Source: Kalaharituber pfeilii
Lineage: Eukaryota > Ascomycota > Pezizomycetes > Pezizales > Pezizaceae
Direction: 5' to 3'
Assembly: GCA_015179045.1 (NCBI GenBank)
Contig: WHUZ01000062.1
Span: forward strand, 62,001-126,000
Length of the DNA stretch: 64,000 nucleotides
Shown here: positions 1-12,600 of the stretch, in pieces
Position numbering within the stretch: the first letter of the stretch is position 1
Layout: every line of letters begins with the position of its first letter
Notes under the pieces: generated by a model
What the model saw: the letters and a program-made list of their open reading frames with translations, nothing else
Database searches by the model: none
Told to the model about the DNA's origin: nothing
Program-made: the position numbers and the translations under genes

Positions 1-70
1 TAAAGAAAGTGCCCTCGCTATAGTGAAAACTGGTTATAGTGAAGAAAATCGGTCTTGGCCTTCATTATGG
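1..70. repeat. Possible pogo/Fot-like terminal repeat remnant
   Basis: The first 60 bases contain two spaced TATAGTGAA boxes inside CCTCGCTATAGTGAAAA and GGTTATAGTGAAG. This resembles the terminal repeats of pogo/Fot1-type elements. No partner end was found in the window and the element would extend off the left edge, so the call rests on resemblance only. Confidence 0.3.
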
Positions 71-3000
71 CCAGGTTCACCTGTATTTCCATCAATGAAT
101 CTTACCCCCTGTACCTTGCAATAAGTCAGCCGTTCCCCGCATGCAATCCTTCAAAGTCAGATTCCTACAATCGACAAGCACAGTTCCACCTGACCTCTCC
201 AACGCCGAGTGTGCAGAAGCCTAGTCTCACAAGCAAGTGGAGAATCACATTATCCTCTAGCTGCAAAGTGAGCGCATCGTCTGTTTACAATACTGAATAG
301 CCGTATCATGCTTGGAAACAGAAACACTACTACACTACTACTAAGATTAAGGTGTAAAGTGAACGCTGGCAAAGCTTACGTGAGGTTACGTATGCGCACT
401 TGAAATTGAGGTCAATCCCTTTGTTGGAGAAAAGAAAATAATGGCGATCAAATTCACCTTGCATGGAGTCTTTCTATAGTTCGTGCAGCTACCAGCACTT
501 TCCTTGTTTTCCAATGACAAGCTACCAAGCCCAAGCTCAGATGAATCGGCGCAGTCAAACTTCGTCACATTAATACATCATTAATACATCTCGCGTGTCA
601 CGAGAACGACAAATAGCCAAGTACATGGCACGTACATGCAGGAATAAGCTTTTGCACACCCACATCATTCAAAACCACCCTGTTGGCATCTACCGGTATG
701 TGCGAACATGGATACGAGGTTGAGAATCCCACAATATTTATCGAGATTCACTCACAAAGCTGTGCGTCTATGTAACATGGTTGTGAGTGACTTTATAGAA
801 CCATACGACTGGAACGCCCCCCGTTGCTGGTACCATGGTTGGAAAACAGCCTGTTGTAACTGTCAATAACCGTTGGGTTCATTGACATGGACCCAATTAA
901 TTCCGGTTGGCCTTGTTGGAAGGTGTGAATTCACAATTGCAGAGCCCCATTTCAACCTAACTAGATTATCATTTCTAAAGTAACTTCAATTTGATATACG
1001 TATTAGCTGACCAAAACTACCCGTTCTCTATCGCCTCAGGGTGCCGAAAGAGGAGGAGACTACCGCAACAGAACCATAGAGGTTTACGCCCAAGAATTCA
1101 CAAAGCCCCCCACATTTTCACTCGCACTAGGTACCGTACCAGGGATTATTCCTCAGGCAGTACTTCTAGTAGAGCTTATGGTTGTTCTCGACACATATTA
1201 TCTTTACCCAGCCAGAAACGCCAGCTTACCCAATACGAGGATTACTGTACTTATGGTAAACGTGGCCTAAAGTATGAGCTTATATTGGCATCGACCTTCC
1301 CGAACCTGAACCGCGGTTGACGGGGTTATAGAATCCCCTACAGAAATTTGATTCTGAGCATTTTTAGTTGCCTAGCGCCGTTTCGTTGGTCTTGTTGCCT
1401 TACACTGAGTTGAATTTTTTCGCTGCTTTACCGATTTCAGTTGGACGAGAGGTAATTGAGGAGGCCAGCAGGTACGGAGCACTGTTCTCGTGGCGCATGT
1501 GGCTGTTAGGTACATACAAGTACTCTCAGTGTACTTTACAAACTCCATCCACGGAAAGCATTAAACAGTCGTTCTTTTGTAGAGTGCACGTACCCTGGAG
1601 ACCACCCGCGAATTTATATTTATATCTTCCACGTTATATTTTGTTACCAATTCTGCAATTAACCTTTTTTTCCTTTTTTTCCTTTTTTTTTTTTTTTTTT
1701 TCCCTCTCCTCTCCTTCCGCCACCCTAGTCGCCAGGGATACGATAGATCGACCCACTTCTAATCGGCTTCGAGAAAAAACAAAACAAAACGCATTTATTC
1801 GATTGGGGCGCTCTTCGCCAAGCCCTAAGCCAATCATTTCCAACACCAACCCTGCTTTATGCATAATTTTTCCCTCCCCTCCCCCATTATAGGGATCAAC
1901 CCAGTAGCAAAGGCTGAAATGGTAATAAATGATATTTTATCAAAGGAAACGCATGCACGCACACAGCCGCTCCGCTCCGCTTCCGGAGACCGAAACTAAT
2001 TCCTGATCAACCCATCACCCCAATATTAATGGGGCAATCATAATTAGCTATTCGCCATATATACACCGCCAGGGCCCCTAAAAATGAATCAACATCAAAT
2101 CAAGGAAACAAATAAACCATCCAAAAATAAAAATCCAGGGCCCTGCTTAATTTAGCAGCCATTTAAACCTCAACATCTACTACGTTCTTGTGCCGCGCGT
2201 GAAGGGAATATGTATGATATGAAAAAGAAATAATCCGGATTTTTATGTAGAGTAGTATTTTTTTTTTGCTTTTGTCCTTTTTTTTTTTCTCCACAGCCAA
2301 GAAGTAGGAAACTCAGGGCTGAAATAGGCTAAATGCTCCGATGCAAAATTTCTCCGATTTCCTCCGTAGAAAACCCCCCGGGAATTCCCCAATGATCATT
2401 CGTTTTTGTTGTCGACGAACGTTTTTTCATTTTTATTTTAAAACCCAAGCCCGTAAGTTGAAAAACATTAACCCAGATCGGAAATCCCCATAGGCGCCAC
2501 GCGGGTTTTTTGTTCTGCGCACCGCGCCCCCCCATCCATACAAAACCATGCAACCCAAACGTGCGAGAAAAAGTCCCAACAGAATGGTCAGGTATGATAG
2601 GTTGGGGAGGGAAACACTTTCGTCCATTCATAGAACCATACCTACAGTACCTACCATCCCAAAGCCAAAAAAAAAAAAAAAAAAGAAAATATGTTGAAAA
2701 AAGGAAAAAAAAATAGCCGATAAAAAGCAAATAATGGAAAGGGTTAAAATACAGAAAAAAACAAAGCAAGAGTTAACTGAATTGAGGGATCAAGTTCGAA
2801 GTTACGAGTTCATAACCAGGGTCAAAATCGGCGCCGCCCTCCTGGCCAGCGTCATCCATCCATTTAACCCTGTCCAACCGATTGAAAAATAAAAATCCCA
2901 TGCGTGCATCCCCTCTATACCTAGCTTCTGACTCTTTGCCCCCCTGCGCGCCTATTCCCTTTTCAGACACAATGCCAGCGCGCTAAACCCCATCTTGCAA

Positions 3001-4139
3001 ACCCTTTCCTCACCCACTAACCGCCTGTCGGCTTCCTCCTTCCTTCGCTGCTTGTGGCTTCCCTTCCCTTTCGACACTTTTAGATTTTTTTCTTTCCCAC
3101 CCTCCCCCCTCCCTTTTTCTTTCAATTTTTTTTTCTTTTCTTTTTTTCTCTCTTTTCCCTTTCCTCTCGAGATTTTTTGGAAACCCAAACTCCCTCCCTG
3201 GAAAGTACTAAACCTGGGTCAACAGACCATACCCTGTCTTTCTCCTTTGCTCACTCAGTAAGGTAGGCACGCCTCTTCCCGGGTGCCTACCTAACTGTAA
3301 GTTAGAGAAGGGGTAACATTTGGGTCGAGGCGAATTCGATTCGCGCATTTGGCAGCCGGTTTGGTGCGTCAGCGAACGAAGTTAGCGATGACTGGAACTG
3401 GAACCGGGGTGGGTTGGGTTGTCTGCCTGCTCGCATCCACAACCACATCAAATCGTAAACCCTCCCCAAACCCGGATATCGTTCCATCGGTTCTGTGTCC
3501 CCAGGCCAGAGTCAGTTGGCATCGTGATGTCGGGTCGCTACCGGTTCCTGAGACCTGTGTCTTTCTTTGACTTGGTTTGGCCGGCGGGCTCGAGCGAAGA
3601 GCTCTGTTTATGTTTTTATGGCTTCTGAGGGGAACATAGCTCTAGGTGCACAAACCCTGTCATCCAGCGTCACCATCCAGCTTATGATACCGTCCGTAAC
3701 CACCAACCCTACCTACTCCATCTTATAAGTCCCGCCTTATAGGTTTTTTTAGCTCGCATCCGCGATACCCAATCTCCAATTCCGCTCATTGCTCGTCCAC
3801 ATCCACTCTCTAGGCACCCGCAATTAATCCGACGCACCCCTGGCGTTTACTCTGCCTATCCACATCTCCAATTTTTCTCCAGTAGTAGGCGCTTCTTTCC
3901 CTCCCTTGCCTTCTCCATCGTACATCCAGTCCACATTCTGCCGCGGGTCCCTATCCAATCCCAGGGAAACCCATTCATCGTGCATCCCCTCCACATCCAT
4001 AGCATAGAATCCTTCCCAAACCCATCTCTCATCCACTGTAGGGCATCTGCTTCCCCCCCCCCACCCGACCACCCAAATCCGCACGGCACTTTCCACACCG
4101 GCTACAAGGCACCATACACAGCAGCGAGATAAAGGTTAC
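71..4139. other. No recognisable gene; low-complexity tracts
   Basis: No frame here shows a protein family, a domain or a plausible exon series. The stretch has long T runs (about 1664-1700, 2260-2290 and 3110-3150) and a purine run (2668-2712). The open frames found are short and follow these tracts. It is probably distal promoter or intergenic DNA. Confidence 0.5.
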
Positions 4140-6257
4140 TTGCCTTTTCGTAGATGTACTAATCCATTACAACATCATTACAGCCCAATTAAGCTACTCC
4201 CGGTCGCCCCATACACGCACAGCGCCCACGCACCACGCACCACGCACATACAGCAGACAGATACCTACAGCATACTGCATACAGTCGGCTCTCTCGCCCC
4301 ACGCTATACTCTGAATACTTGCACCTGCCCTACCGAACCAGTGGTCAACAAAGCATTCCCCAACGCAAGCTGACCCAGGCAGCACGTCCAGCCCTGCCAT
4401 CACAACAACACAGCTTACAGCTTACAGCTGCCTGTCTCCCAAAGGTACAGCTCCTCTACAGCACATACATCTCACATATCACATCACATCTCTTGGGGGA
4501 TACCCTGCCTGACTGCCCAGAGCACTACCCATCCTCGCCTTGCCTTACCCGGCTTTCTCCAAATTCCCAATCCCAATTCTCCCTAGCTCTCCCCTTCCAA
4601 CCCACCACCAACCGTTCGGGAAATTTGGCTCTTCTCTCAATCCCTCCCCCATTCCTACATGACTCCTGCAAGTTTTTCCTTTCTTTTTTCTCATCGTGGA
4701 GACTAGTGGAGTTGGGTTAGGTACAAAGGGTTACCGCACGGGTTACAGTACGTCCATCCATTCGGTATCTCACCCTCCCACCGTCACGCACACACCGCAT
4801 GCCAATTCCCAAACCGCAACTCTATTGCCCTGTCCCTGTGCTTGTTCTTGCTCCTTTGTTCTTTAATTGTCCACCCCAAAACTAACTTGACCTCCCCACG
4901 TTACCTCTTACAGGAAGTTATAATTTTGTTTTTTTGATTGCTCTCACGCTTTCGTTCCGACTTCTGGGATCCAGCACCCTGCCGGCACCATAGTTCCATT
5001 CTCCTCGTGCCGATCCGATCAATTGTGTTGCCTCTCCCCGCAGAGCACCGCATAGCATTAGCATAGCATAGCATTGCTTCCGTACTCTGCGACATCAGAA
5101 AAATTCAGGCACCGCATAGTGTCCCAAAACGGTTCCGCTCTCCTTTCTCGACCTAGCCACCGCATATATACTTTGCTTGTCCTATCCATCTGCGGAGACT
5201 TACCCAACGCCCACCCAGCACATACACACACCCATCATAGCTCTAAGGCAACGCATACACACGCTACGCAGATATCACACCTGCATTGGCCCCCCCCATC
5301 CATCGAACCTGACCAGCTGCACCCAAACCCACTGCGGCAACAACCACCAGCATCATCATCAGTAACATCATCAGCAAGCAGTAGCCGGAATTGTGTACCT
5401 GGTGCATATATTGGTAAGTATTCCACCCCCTTGCCCTTTCTTCCCCCCTTGCACCCTTGCACCCTTACGTTACATCCACCCACCCCAAACGCCGGGTGCT
5501 AAAATACAAGAAGAAGAAGAAGACGAAGAAGCCAAAAGAATAAAAATACAACTCCAACACCCCTTCTTCTCTGTCTTTGGAAGGGTTTGTCCAGTGGGCC
5601 AACACTTAATCACGCAGACTTTTCCCTACCATTCTCTTCGCACAACGCACCCTTACTTAACCCAAGCTCATAACCCTTACTGGCGCTAACCATCCCTCCA
5701 GGCTTAGCCCCAACACTACAAACCCCCCCAGTCATCCGACTAGGAAGCTCGACGCAGAAAGCACCTGATTCGATTTTCCGGAAGCGGCGGTGCCTCGAGT
5801 CAAGAAGCTTCGGGTTTTATTTAATAGAAAAAGACGGGTCTGCCGGTTTCTATTTTTTTTTATCATCGCAAAATTCGGAATCAAATTCGATCGGTCAATC
5901 ATTGATGCGACACTTATAGTGAACAATCGACGCAAGAAGAAGCTGTGAAGGGATTCGAATGAAATAACACATACTAATTGCAAAGGGAACTGGAAAACCA
6001 AGTAATCCCTTTGTGGAAAGTACGAGCACGCAAATCCGAAAAGTCAAAATATCCATCAACAACTAATTCACCTACTACGACACACGACATCACACCCATC
6101 TCCAAATCCTCCTTCCTTCGACGTTCCCTTCAGGGTTGACAAAACTTCTTATTCACTCAACAATCAACCAAACAACACACTCGTAAACCCGTTGGGAACT
6201 TTTTGCTGTTGTGTTCTTGTTTTCCGTTGTTGTGCTTTCAATTTTCTTGAAACGTAA
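4140..6257 (+). promoter_or_regulatory. Pyrimidine-rich promoter and long 5' leader of the Clr5-ankyrin gene
   Basis: The DNA before the start codon at 6258 is rich in C, T and CA repeats, which is common in fungal promoters and leaders. A candidate leader intron runs from a GTAAGT donor at 5414 to the CCAG ending at 5701, with a GCTAAC branch-like motif about 15 bases before the acceptor. No open frame in the stretch looks coding. The transcription start cannot be read from the sequence. Confidence 0.4.
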
Positions 6258-9200
6258 ATGAAGACCTGGGACCCCGTCAAGCCCAGGATCTACGAGCTCT
6301 ACATAGGCCAGGGACTCTCGCTCGTGCAGGTGCGGGAGGTGTTGGCGAGGGAGGAAGGATTCGAGGCGTGGTATGTCACCTTATGTCACTTTATTTTTAA
6401 TCTGACCACGTGTTGCCCGCATGAGGACGGTGGAAGACCAAAGTTGGTGTGGTAGTGCATGGTGGATTGTCTGATAATCTAACATTTGGATGATTTACAG
6501 TACTCGGTCTTACCGCGCTCAAATCAGTAAATGGGGCTGGCTGAAGAACAACCATCAACATCTGCTCAACAACAATAACAACAACCGAGACCGATCGACA
6601 CCAGCTCCTAGTGCTGAGTCCCAGCAGCAACAACAGCAGCCACAGTCACAGCAGCCACAATACACACAACAACAGCAGCCACTGCAAATCAAGGCGCCGA
6701 AGCCAATTTCGGGCTCGAATATCCCGATCGAGATGCCACACTTGGAAATTCAGCCGCAAGGGTCGGTCGTGATGCCCATAGGCATGGGGGTACACCATCA
6801 CAATCATCAATACGCCCCACCGCAATTCCAGCAGCAGGGTTACCTCGCGGCTCTTCAACAGTCGGCAGCAGCCAAGACGGTGAAAGGCGGTGGAGTTTAC
6901 GGCAGCTCTCCGGGGATGCATATGGGGATGGGGATGGGCGTGGGCGTCGGCTTGGGGATTAGCAGGGGCAGCGGGTCGAGTTCGCCTGAGGGGGAGTTCG
7001 CCGGGTATGCGAAGCAAGAATTCCGGGCCAGTCCAGAATTTCCACAGCAGCAGCACGCTTCCCCCGTGGGTGAGCGCCGCGAAAGCGTCGTAGTCATCCT
7101 CGACAACCACGGCATGAACAAGTTCCGCGGGTCGCATCTCCACCACCACCATAAGCAGGCCCACGCCCTGAACCACGTCGTCGAGGAGTCCGAGGAGGAG
7201 ATCGTGCTAGGTGGGGGTATGAAGTCCCGGCTTGTACGTCCTGCCAGCCGCGAGCCGCTGCGCAACGTGAATGGCGACTCCGCAATCATTGAGGAGGACG
7301 ACTGTGTAGGCGCCGGGGCGTCGGAGACGGAGGAGGAAGAGCGTCGGAGATATCTGAAACGACAGCGACATAGGAGTCTTATTGACGGGGACGTCGTCCA
7401 CGAGATCCGTTACGACGAGACCTCGTCAGGGTCCTCTGCCGCGAGCGGGCTATCGGTGCCAACCTCCTCCGCTGCGACGTCGGCAACCAGCTCGCCCAAG
7501 TCCAGCGGCGATATTGATGCCGACGGGGACGTGGACGGTGAAGGCGAGATCGTGATGGTCGACGCCGGCGTGCCGGACCTGGACGGCGACGGGGACGACG
7601 AGGACGACGAGCTTGGAGACGAGCACCCGCACCACCATCACGATGGGCAGTTCGGCCACCATAACTTGCATATGCAGCACGGGATGCACCGCCACCATGA
7701 CAGCGCAGTACGCGTCGTGGCAGAGGATATCGATGTCCAGGACAAGGAGCCAGAGGGGGACGCTGAAGCCGTGAGGGCGCTTGAAGAGATGAAGATCTAT
7801 GCTGCGGGTATCCGTAGCGGCAAGAAGTTCGGCTCGTGGGGGAGGAGTTCGGGCGCGATGAAGAGGTATGTCCTTTCTTTATTGCGTTTGCTGCTATATT
7901 GCACGATTTCCGTCGTTCCACCGTTTGGGTTTTGCGCTGTTTTCGTTTGATGTGCTTCTTTGTCGCTGTGCCTACGCAGTGGCGGTGTTGCTGGCTGCAG
8001 CCTAGCCATCATTCAATTGCTGCTTGTGTCCCGCTCCGCCTTTGCTTGCGCCCCCCTTCCTCAGCCTTGCGCTGTTATGATCATGGCCTGCTATATATTC
8101 CCGTGCGTGACGGCGCTGACATGGAATGCGGCTGCTCAACCAGGGTCAACTCCCACGACAAGTATCTCCACGTTCTGAACCACAAGGCCCGATCCCCGCC
8201 TCCGCCGGAGGGCACTCTCCGAGACTCAACTCCCCGCGACCGGGGAGCGGCGCGGGCGCGAGGTCGGTCATATCGCGGGTCGCCACGCCGTTCCAGCGCA
8301 TGGCGTCGCCGTTCGTGAGGGCGACGGGCGCCGCGGAGCAGCAGGGCCCGCAGGTGTCGGGGTATCTGGAGGTGCTGGAGACGATGTACGGGCTCCCCCG
8401 CCCCCCCCCGTGTTTTGTGGATTGCTGACATTGTTTGTTTGGCGCGCCAGTGCTCCGCCGGGCGCCCCCCAGAACTTGAACGCGTTCTCCAAGATCAACG
8501 ACTGGCTGCTGATTCTGACCAACGGCATCTCGAGAAGCCTGCCGCTCCATGTCGTGCGGCCGCCCCCCGCCAGCCCCAAGGACGCGCTGCGGAACCTCAC
8601 CATCCTGTACCACCCGCAGCCCCCGCCCGGCGGCAGCGGGAGCATCAACCTCGGCACCATCCCGACCATCCACGCGCTGGACCCCCAGGGCCGCAGCCCG
8701 CTGCACACCGCCGTCCGCCACCGCCTGCCGCTGGAGATCATCCGCCTGCTGATCGAGCTGGGCGGGAACATCGCCGGCAAGGACGACCAGGAAGTGAACT
8801 GCCTGCACGAGGCGCTGCGGCTCGCGCCGCCGAAGCATGCGATGGCGCCGGGCCAGGGCGGCAGGAGCGAGTGGACGAAGGCCTATCTGCTGCCGCTGGT
8901 TCAGGAGCTGCTTCTGCACTCCGCCCCCCCTCTGCTGCCCCAAACGCCCCCGCGGACGGCTGCCCCCCCAAGAGCCCCCTCGTCAACGAGCCCATGGCCT
9001 GGTCCTCCGACTCCCCGTTGCACCTCGCCCTGAAGCACAACCAGGACATCTCCGTGGTCCGCCACCTCATCGAAGCCGGCGCCGCCGTCGCCAGCGTCCA
9101 CGACGTGTTCGATGCCAGCCCTCTACACATTGTTTGCCAGCACCTCACCACCTCCACGCACCCCGGGGACGGTTCGCACCCGCGCAAGGCAGCCATCGTC

Positions 9201-9689
9201 GAGCTCCTTCTCCAGCACGGCGCGGCCGCCGACGTCAACACAAAGACCGCAGACGGACACACGCCGTTGCACTACGCCGTCAAAGCCCTCTGCAGCACGC
9301 CAAACCCGAACGCCGCAGCCATGGTGGGCCCACACATGCAGCCCCCCGGAGGCAGCGGTTCGTCGACGCCGACGGCATCACCCGTGACCTCCGCGTACAT
9401 TGCAGCATGTTTCAAGGACATCTGCCAGGTTATCGAGATGCTCGTCACGCAGGGCGGCGCCGACGTCAGCATCCGGAACAGCGAAGGGCTAGGTGCGGTG
9501 GAGTTGGCGAGCTTGGCGCTGGCGCAGAGAGTGGAGGTGGATTGCGATGCGACGGGATCGAACATGGGTGTTGTTGGCGTTGAGTCGTTGATGCTGGTGC
9601 AGCTGGGCAAGTTGGTGAAGTTGTTGGTGAGGGCGGAGCGGGAGAGATATTTGAGAAAGGAAGATGAGATGGGGGTGGGATTCTGTTAA
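6258..9689 (+). CDS. Clr5-domain / ankyrin-repeat protein with apparent frameshift
   Basis: Exon 1 (6258-6370) starts MKTWDPVKPRIYELY and is spliced with GTATGT/TTTACAG (intron 6371-6500) to exon 2, which continues EACTRSYRAQISKWGW. Together they form a typical Clr5 domain, a fungal helix-rich putative DNA-binding module, at residues 1-55. Exon 2 (6501 to about 7865) is disordered, with Gln, His and Asp/Glu-rich stretches. The joint from 7866 to about 8144 is uncertain: GTATGT at 7866 is a good donor, but its phase does not fit the frame open from 8120. A clean intron follows (8386-8450, branch GCTGAC). The rest holds four or five ankyrin-like repeats, including GRSPLHTAVRHRLPLEIIRL and TPLHYAVKAL. 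The reading frame moves by one base between about 8905 and 8990, within C7-type runs. The stop is at 9687-9689. The protein is probably a nuclear regulator, by family inference. No close gene name is claimed. Confidence 0.8.
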
Positions 9690-12600
9690 GTGATGTTTGG
9701 CTTCTTGCGGTTCTGGTGAACTATGATCGATACATTCGGCATCTTTCCTGGGTCGGGATTTTTGTGTTTCTTTTTTTTCCCCTCCCGTTTCGGCATCACA
9801 AAACACTACAATGCGACAGCTGCCAGCAACGTACGGAAACGGCGCAAAACGAAAAAAATTTACCAAAAGCACAAAAAAACAGCGATGACGAACTTTAGAT
9901 TCTTCCCTCCTTTTCATTTATCGTTTGGGGACCTACAGCTTCGGGTTGGCTTGTTACTTTTTTTCGCTCTCGGTTGGGTTTTTTTTAGATAAAATGGTGG
10001 CCGGTTCTTTTTATTTTTCTGTTTGCGGGTCATTTACAGCTTCCTCTGTTGATTGAATCTTGCGGCTCTTGGCTACATGGTTAAGTGGTTCGGAGGCCCC
10101 AACTATTACGGATAGGGTGAATTCAACATATGGTCCCTCGGGCTCAAAGTGGTCCAAAGAGGTTGAGCGGGAGAATAAGGGCAAATACTTGGGCGTGGGG
10201 AATTCTTTGTGCATCGTCAATTGGAATAATGGTACATTTCAACATGGACATTACCGGGCTGGTTCTTTTTCTTTTTCTTTTTCTTGTTCTTTTTTTTTTT
10301 GTTAAAAAACCCTATTTCCCATTTTCTGCAAGGCGCCTCTCCCCTTTATCTCATACATTTTGGCATGTCCTAGCGATTTTAGCCCTTCTTTTGTTTTCTG
10401 CTTTCCGGTTACGGGAGTCCGCATTTTTATTCATCTATTTTCGTGCGCGGTCACTGTTCTTGTTTTTTTGTTACCACCTTTGTCCGGAGTTAACTTTGAT
10501 TTGCTTCCCTGCTTTACTTCATTATATCTCCCCGCCATCTACCATCATTCGTCATCTCCTCTTCTGCTTCGTTTTCAGGGCCTCATTCTAGCATTCCATC
10601 GATCCATCCATGATAAACCAACGGGCATATATATATTTTGTTATTTTTTTGTTTCTAACTGGGTATGCATCTTTTATTTTTTCTTTTTTTGGCATTTGGG
10701 CGAAGATTTTTTTATTTTTTTCATTCTTGTACATTTTCGGATATCGCGGCATCGTTATGTTTAATATCCACCGTTTATTTCCCTTTTTTTTTTGATCAAG
10801 ACTTCGTTTATTTTTTTTTTTATTATGCTATTTTTCTTTATGTACATTTGAGGGGGGCGCTGTACGTGTACGTTACCATGTGTGTGTGTGTTGTACATTT
10901 ACGTTGTCGTATGTATGTTGTATGCTGAACGTTTGTGTGTGTAGTTTTAGTTACTTTACCTTTTCATTTAGAAAAATACCGCGGAGCATTTCAACTTTTT
11001 TTTTTTTTTTTTTTATTTAGAGGTTTCTTTTTTTTTTTTTTTTTTTAAGTTTTTCTAACTTTTGGAAAACCTTTTTTTTTTTTTTTTGGTATTGGGTTAG
11101 CGAGCGGGTTGGTTGGAAGTTGGGGGCGGGGGGGGTTGTTTATTATATACTTATTAAGTACGAAAAAAACTTGCAGCTGAGTGCTAGTTTTTGGAATATA
11201 TATATATTTTGTGGTTTATTGATTGAGCGCGATGAAAGAATTCTTGAACGGTGGTGATGGTTTTGGTTTGATGTTTTAGGTTTTTGGGGAATGGTGTGGG
11301 GGGGCCATTGCAATGCGAAACTTTATGCTGGTAGCGAGTAGATGGGGCAGTATGATTATGCAAACGTTAAGTGCTGTTGGGTAAAGTTATGCATATTACT
11401 TATCGATAACAAGTAGGGCTATCATACTACTAGTGATGTGGCTCTAGGATTCTGCCAAAAAGAATTACTTACTTTATTTAGTTTAGTACTTATGTCAGCA
11501 ATTACGACCTCAGACACTGATCGATGGCAAGATTTGTCCTGCTTCTTATGCAGAAGGTATCATATATAACATCACAGCTGATGTGATACCTACGTGTGTG
11601 TTCTTCAGCATGCTCCTCGACTCTCTGCAGAATTGTATTGCACTTCCAGCGACCCCCCACATCCCACGTGCCGCCCCCGCTAGCCAAAGGCACATATAGC
11701 AAAATGCGAACTCACGGCACTTGCGGCGCGGGCTGGCCTATGGCGGGGCACAATGATCGACTGCACCGAGACGTGGTATGTTGTGCAGATGCTCCAATCT
11801 TAAGTAAACTTCACCATGTACAGTACATGCTCAGCGTTCTTTTAGAGGGGTAAGCAAGTACTTAGCGGTGCAGGTGAGTCCGAGGAGTCTGAACTCAAAG
11901 GTGGGAGAAGCTGCACGTTTTAGGCAACTCTAGTCTTCAGACGAGGCGGCACAGCATCATTGATCCGCAACAATTTGAGGCAGGCCCGCCCGGGCTGGCC
12001 AGTTGGGACGGACATAAGATGACCACATTTGTACCTTGTCTATGTATGTCATGGACGTGAGGATAGTAGTGCAAGAGACTAAACAAACGACTACAGCAAT
12101 TGGTTAAATCCCGTCTACAGGTGTGCAGTGGGCGGCGCAGCGAGGACGAGGCATGCAGTGAATATGTAGAATGGCCGGCTCGAATTGGCTGCCTCTCGGC
12201 TGTGCTGGGGGTACATCGATCTCGGGTGATTTCTTGCTTGCGGAATAGTAGAGATACTTACACGTAAGTACATATTAAGTGACATTACCTACCTCTCACA
12301 GCTCTGCATGCGGGGCAAGCGGCTAGCTAGGCTGTTGAAGGATGTATGAAGGCGGGGTAGTGCACGTTTTTGTATAGTACGTGTGAAGGGATATCTTGGT
12401 TACTCTTTCGGATAATAATGTACTCGCCGTCATAGGCAACAGGGTCTGTTGTGGTGGAGGGCAGGCCATAATACCAGGAGTGATATTACGCTGCATTCAT
12501 GTATTGTAGTTAAGTGTCCCATGGTAGAATACCAATATGGCGACACCAAGCGGGCCATTTGTTTCGCGCCCCGCTAATCTGGGCTTCACTGTAGAAAAAC

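Noticed and set aside
7379..7921. Long Arg-rich minus-strand frame
   Set aside because: Shadow of the GC-rich exon 2 of the Clr5-ankyrin gene.
10255..10930. Long Phe/Leu-rich frames
   Set aside because: Products of T homopolymers downstream of the Clr5-ankyrin gene.
12534..12597. Possible pogo/Tc1 terminal repeat (CAGTGAAGCCCAGATTAGC)
   Set aside because: No partner end and no transposase nearby; kept only as a note.
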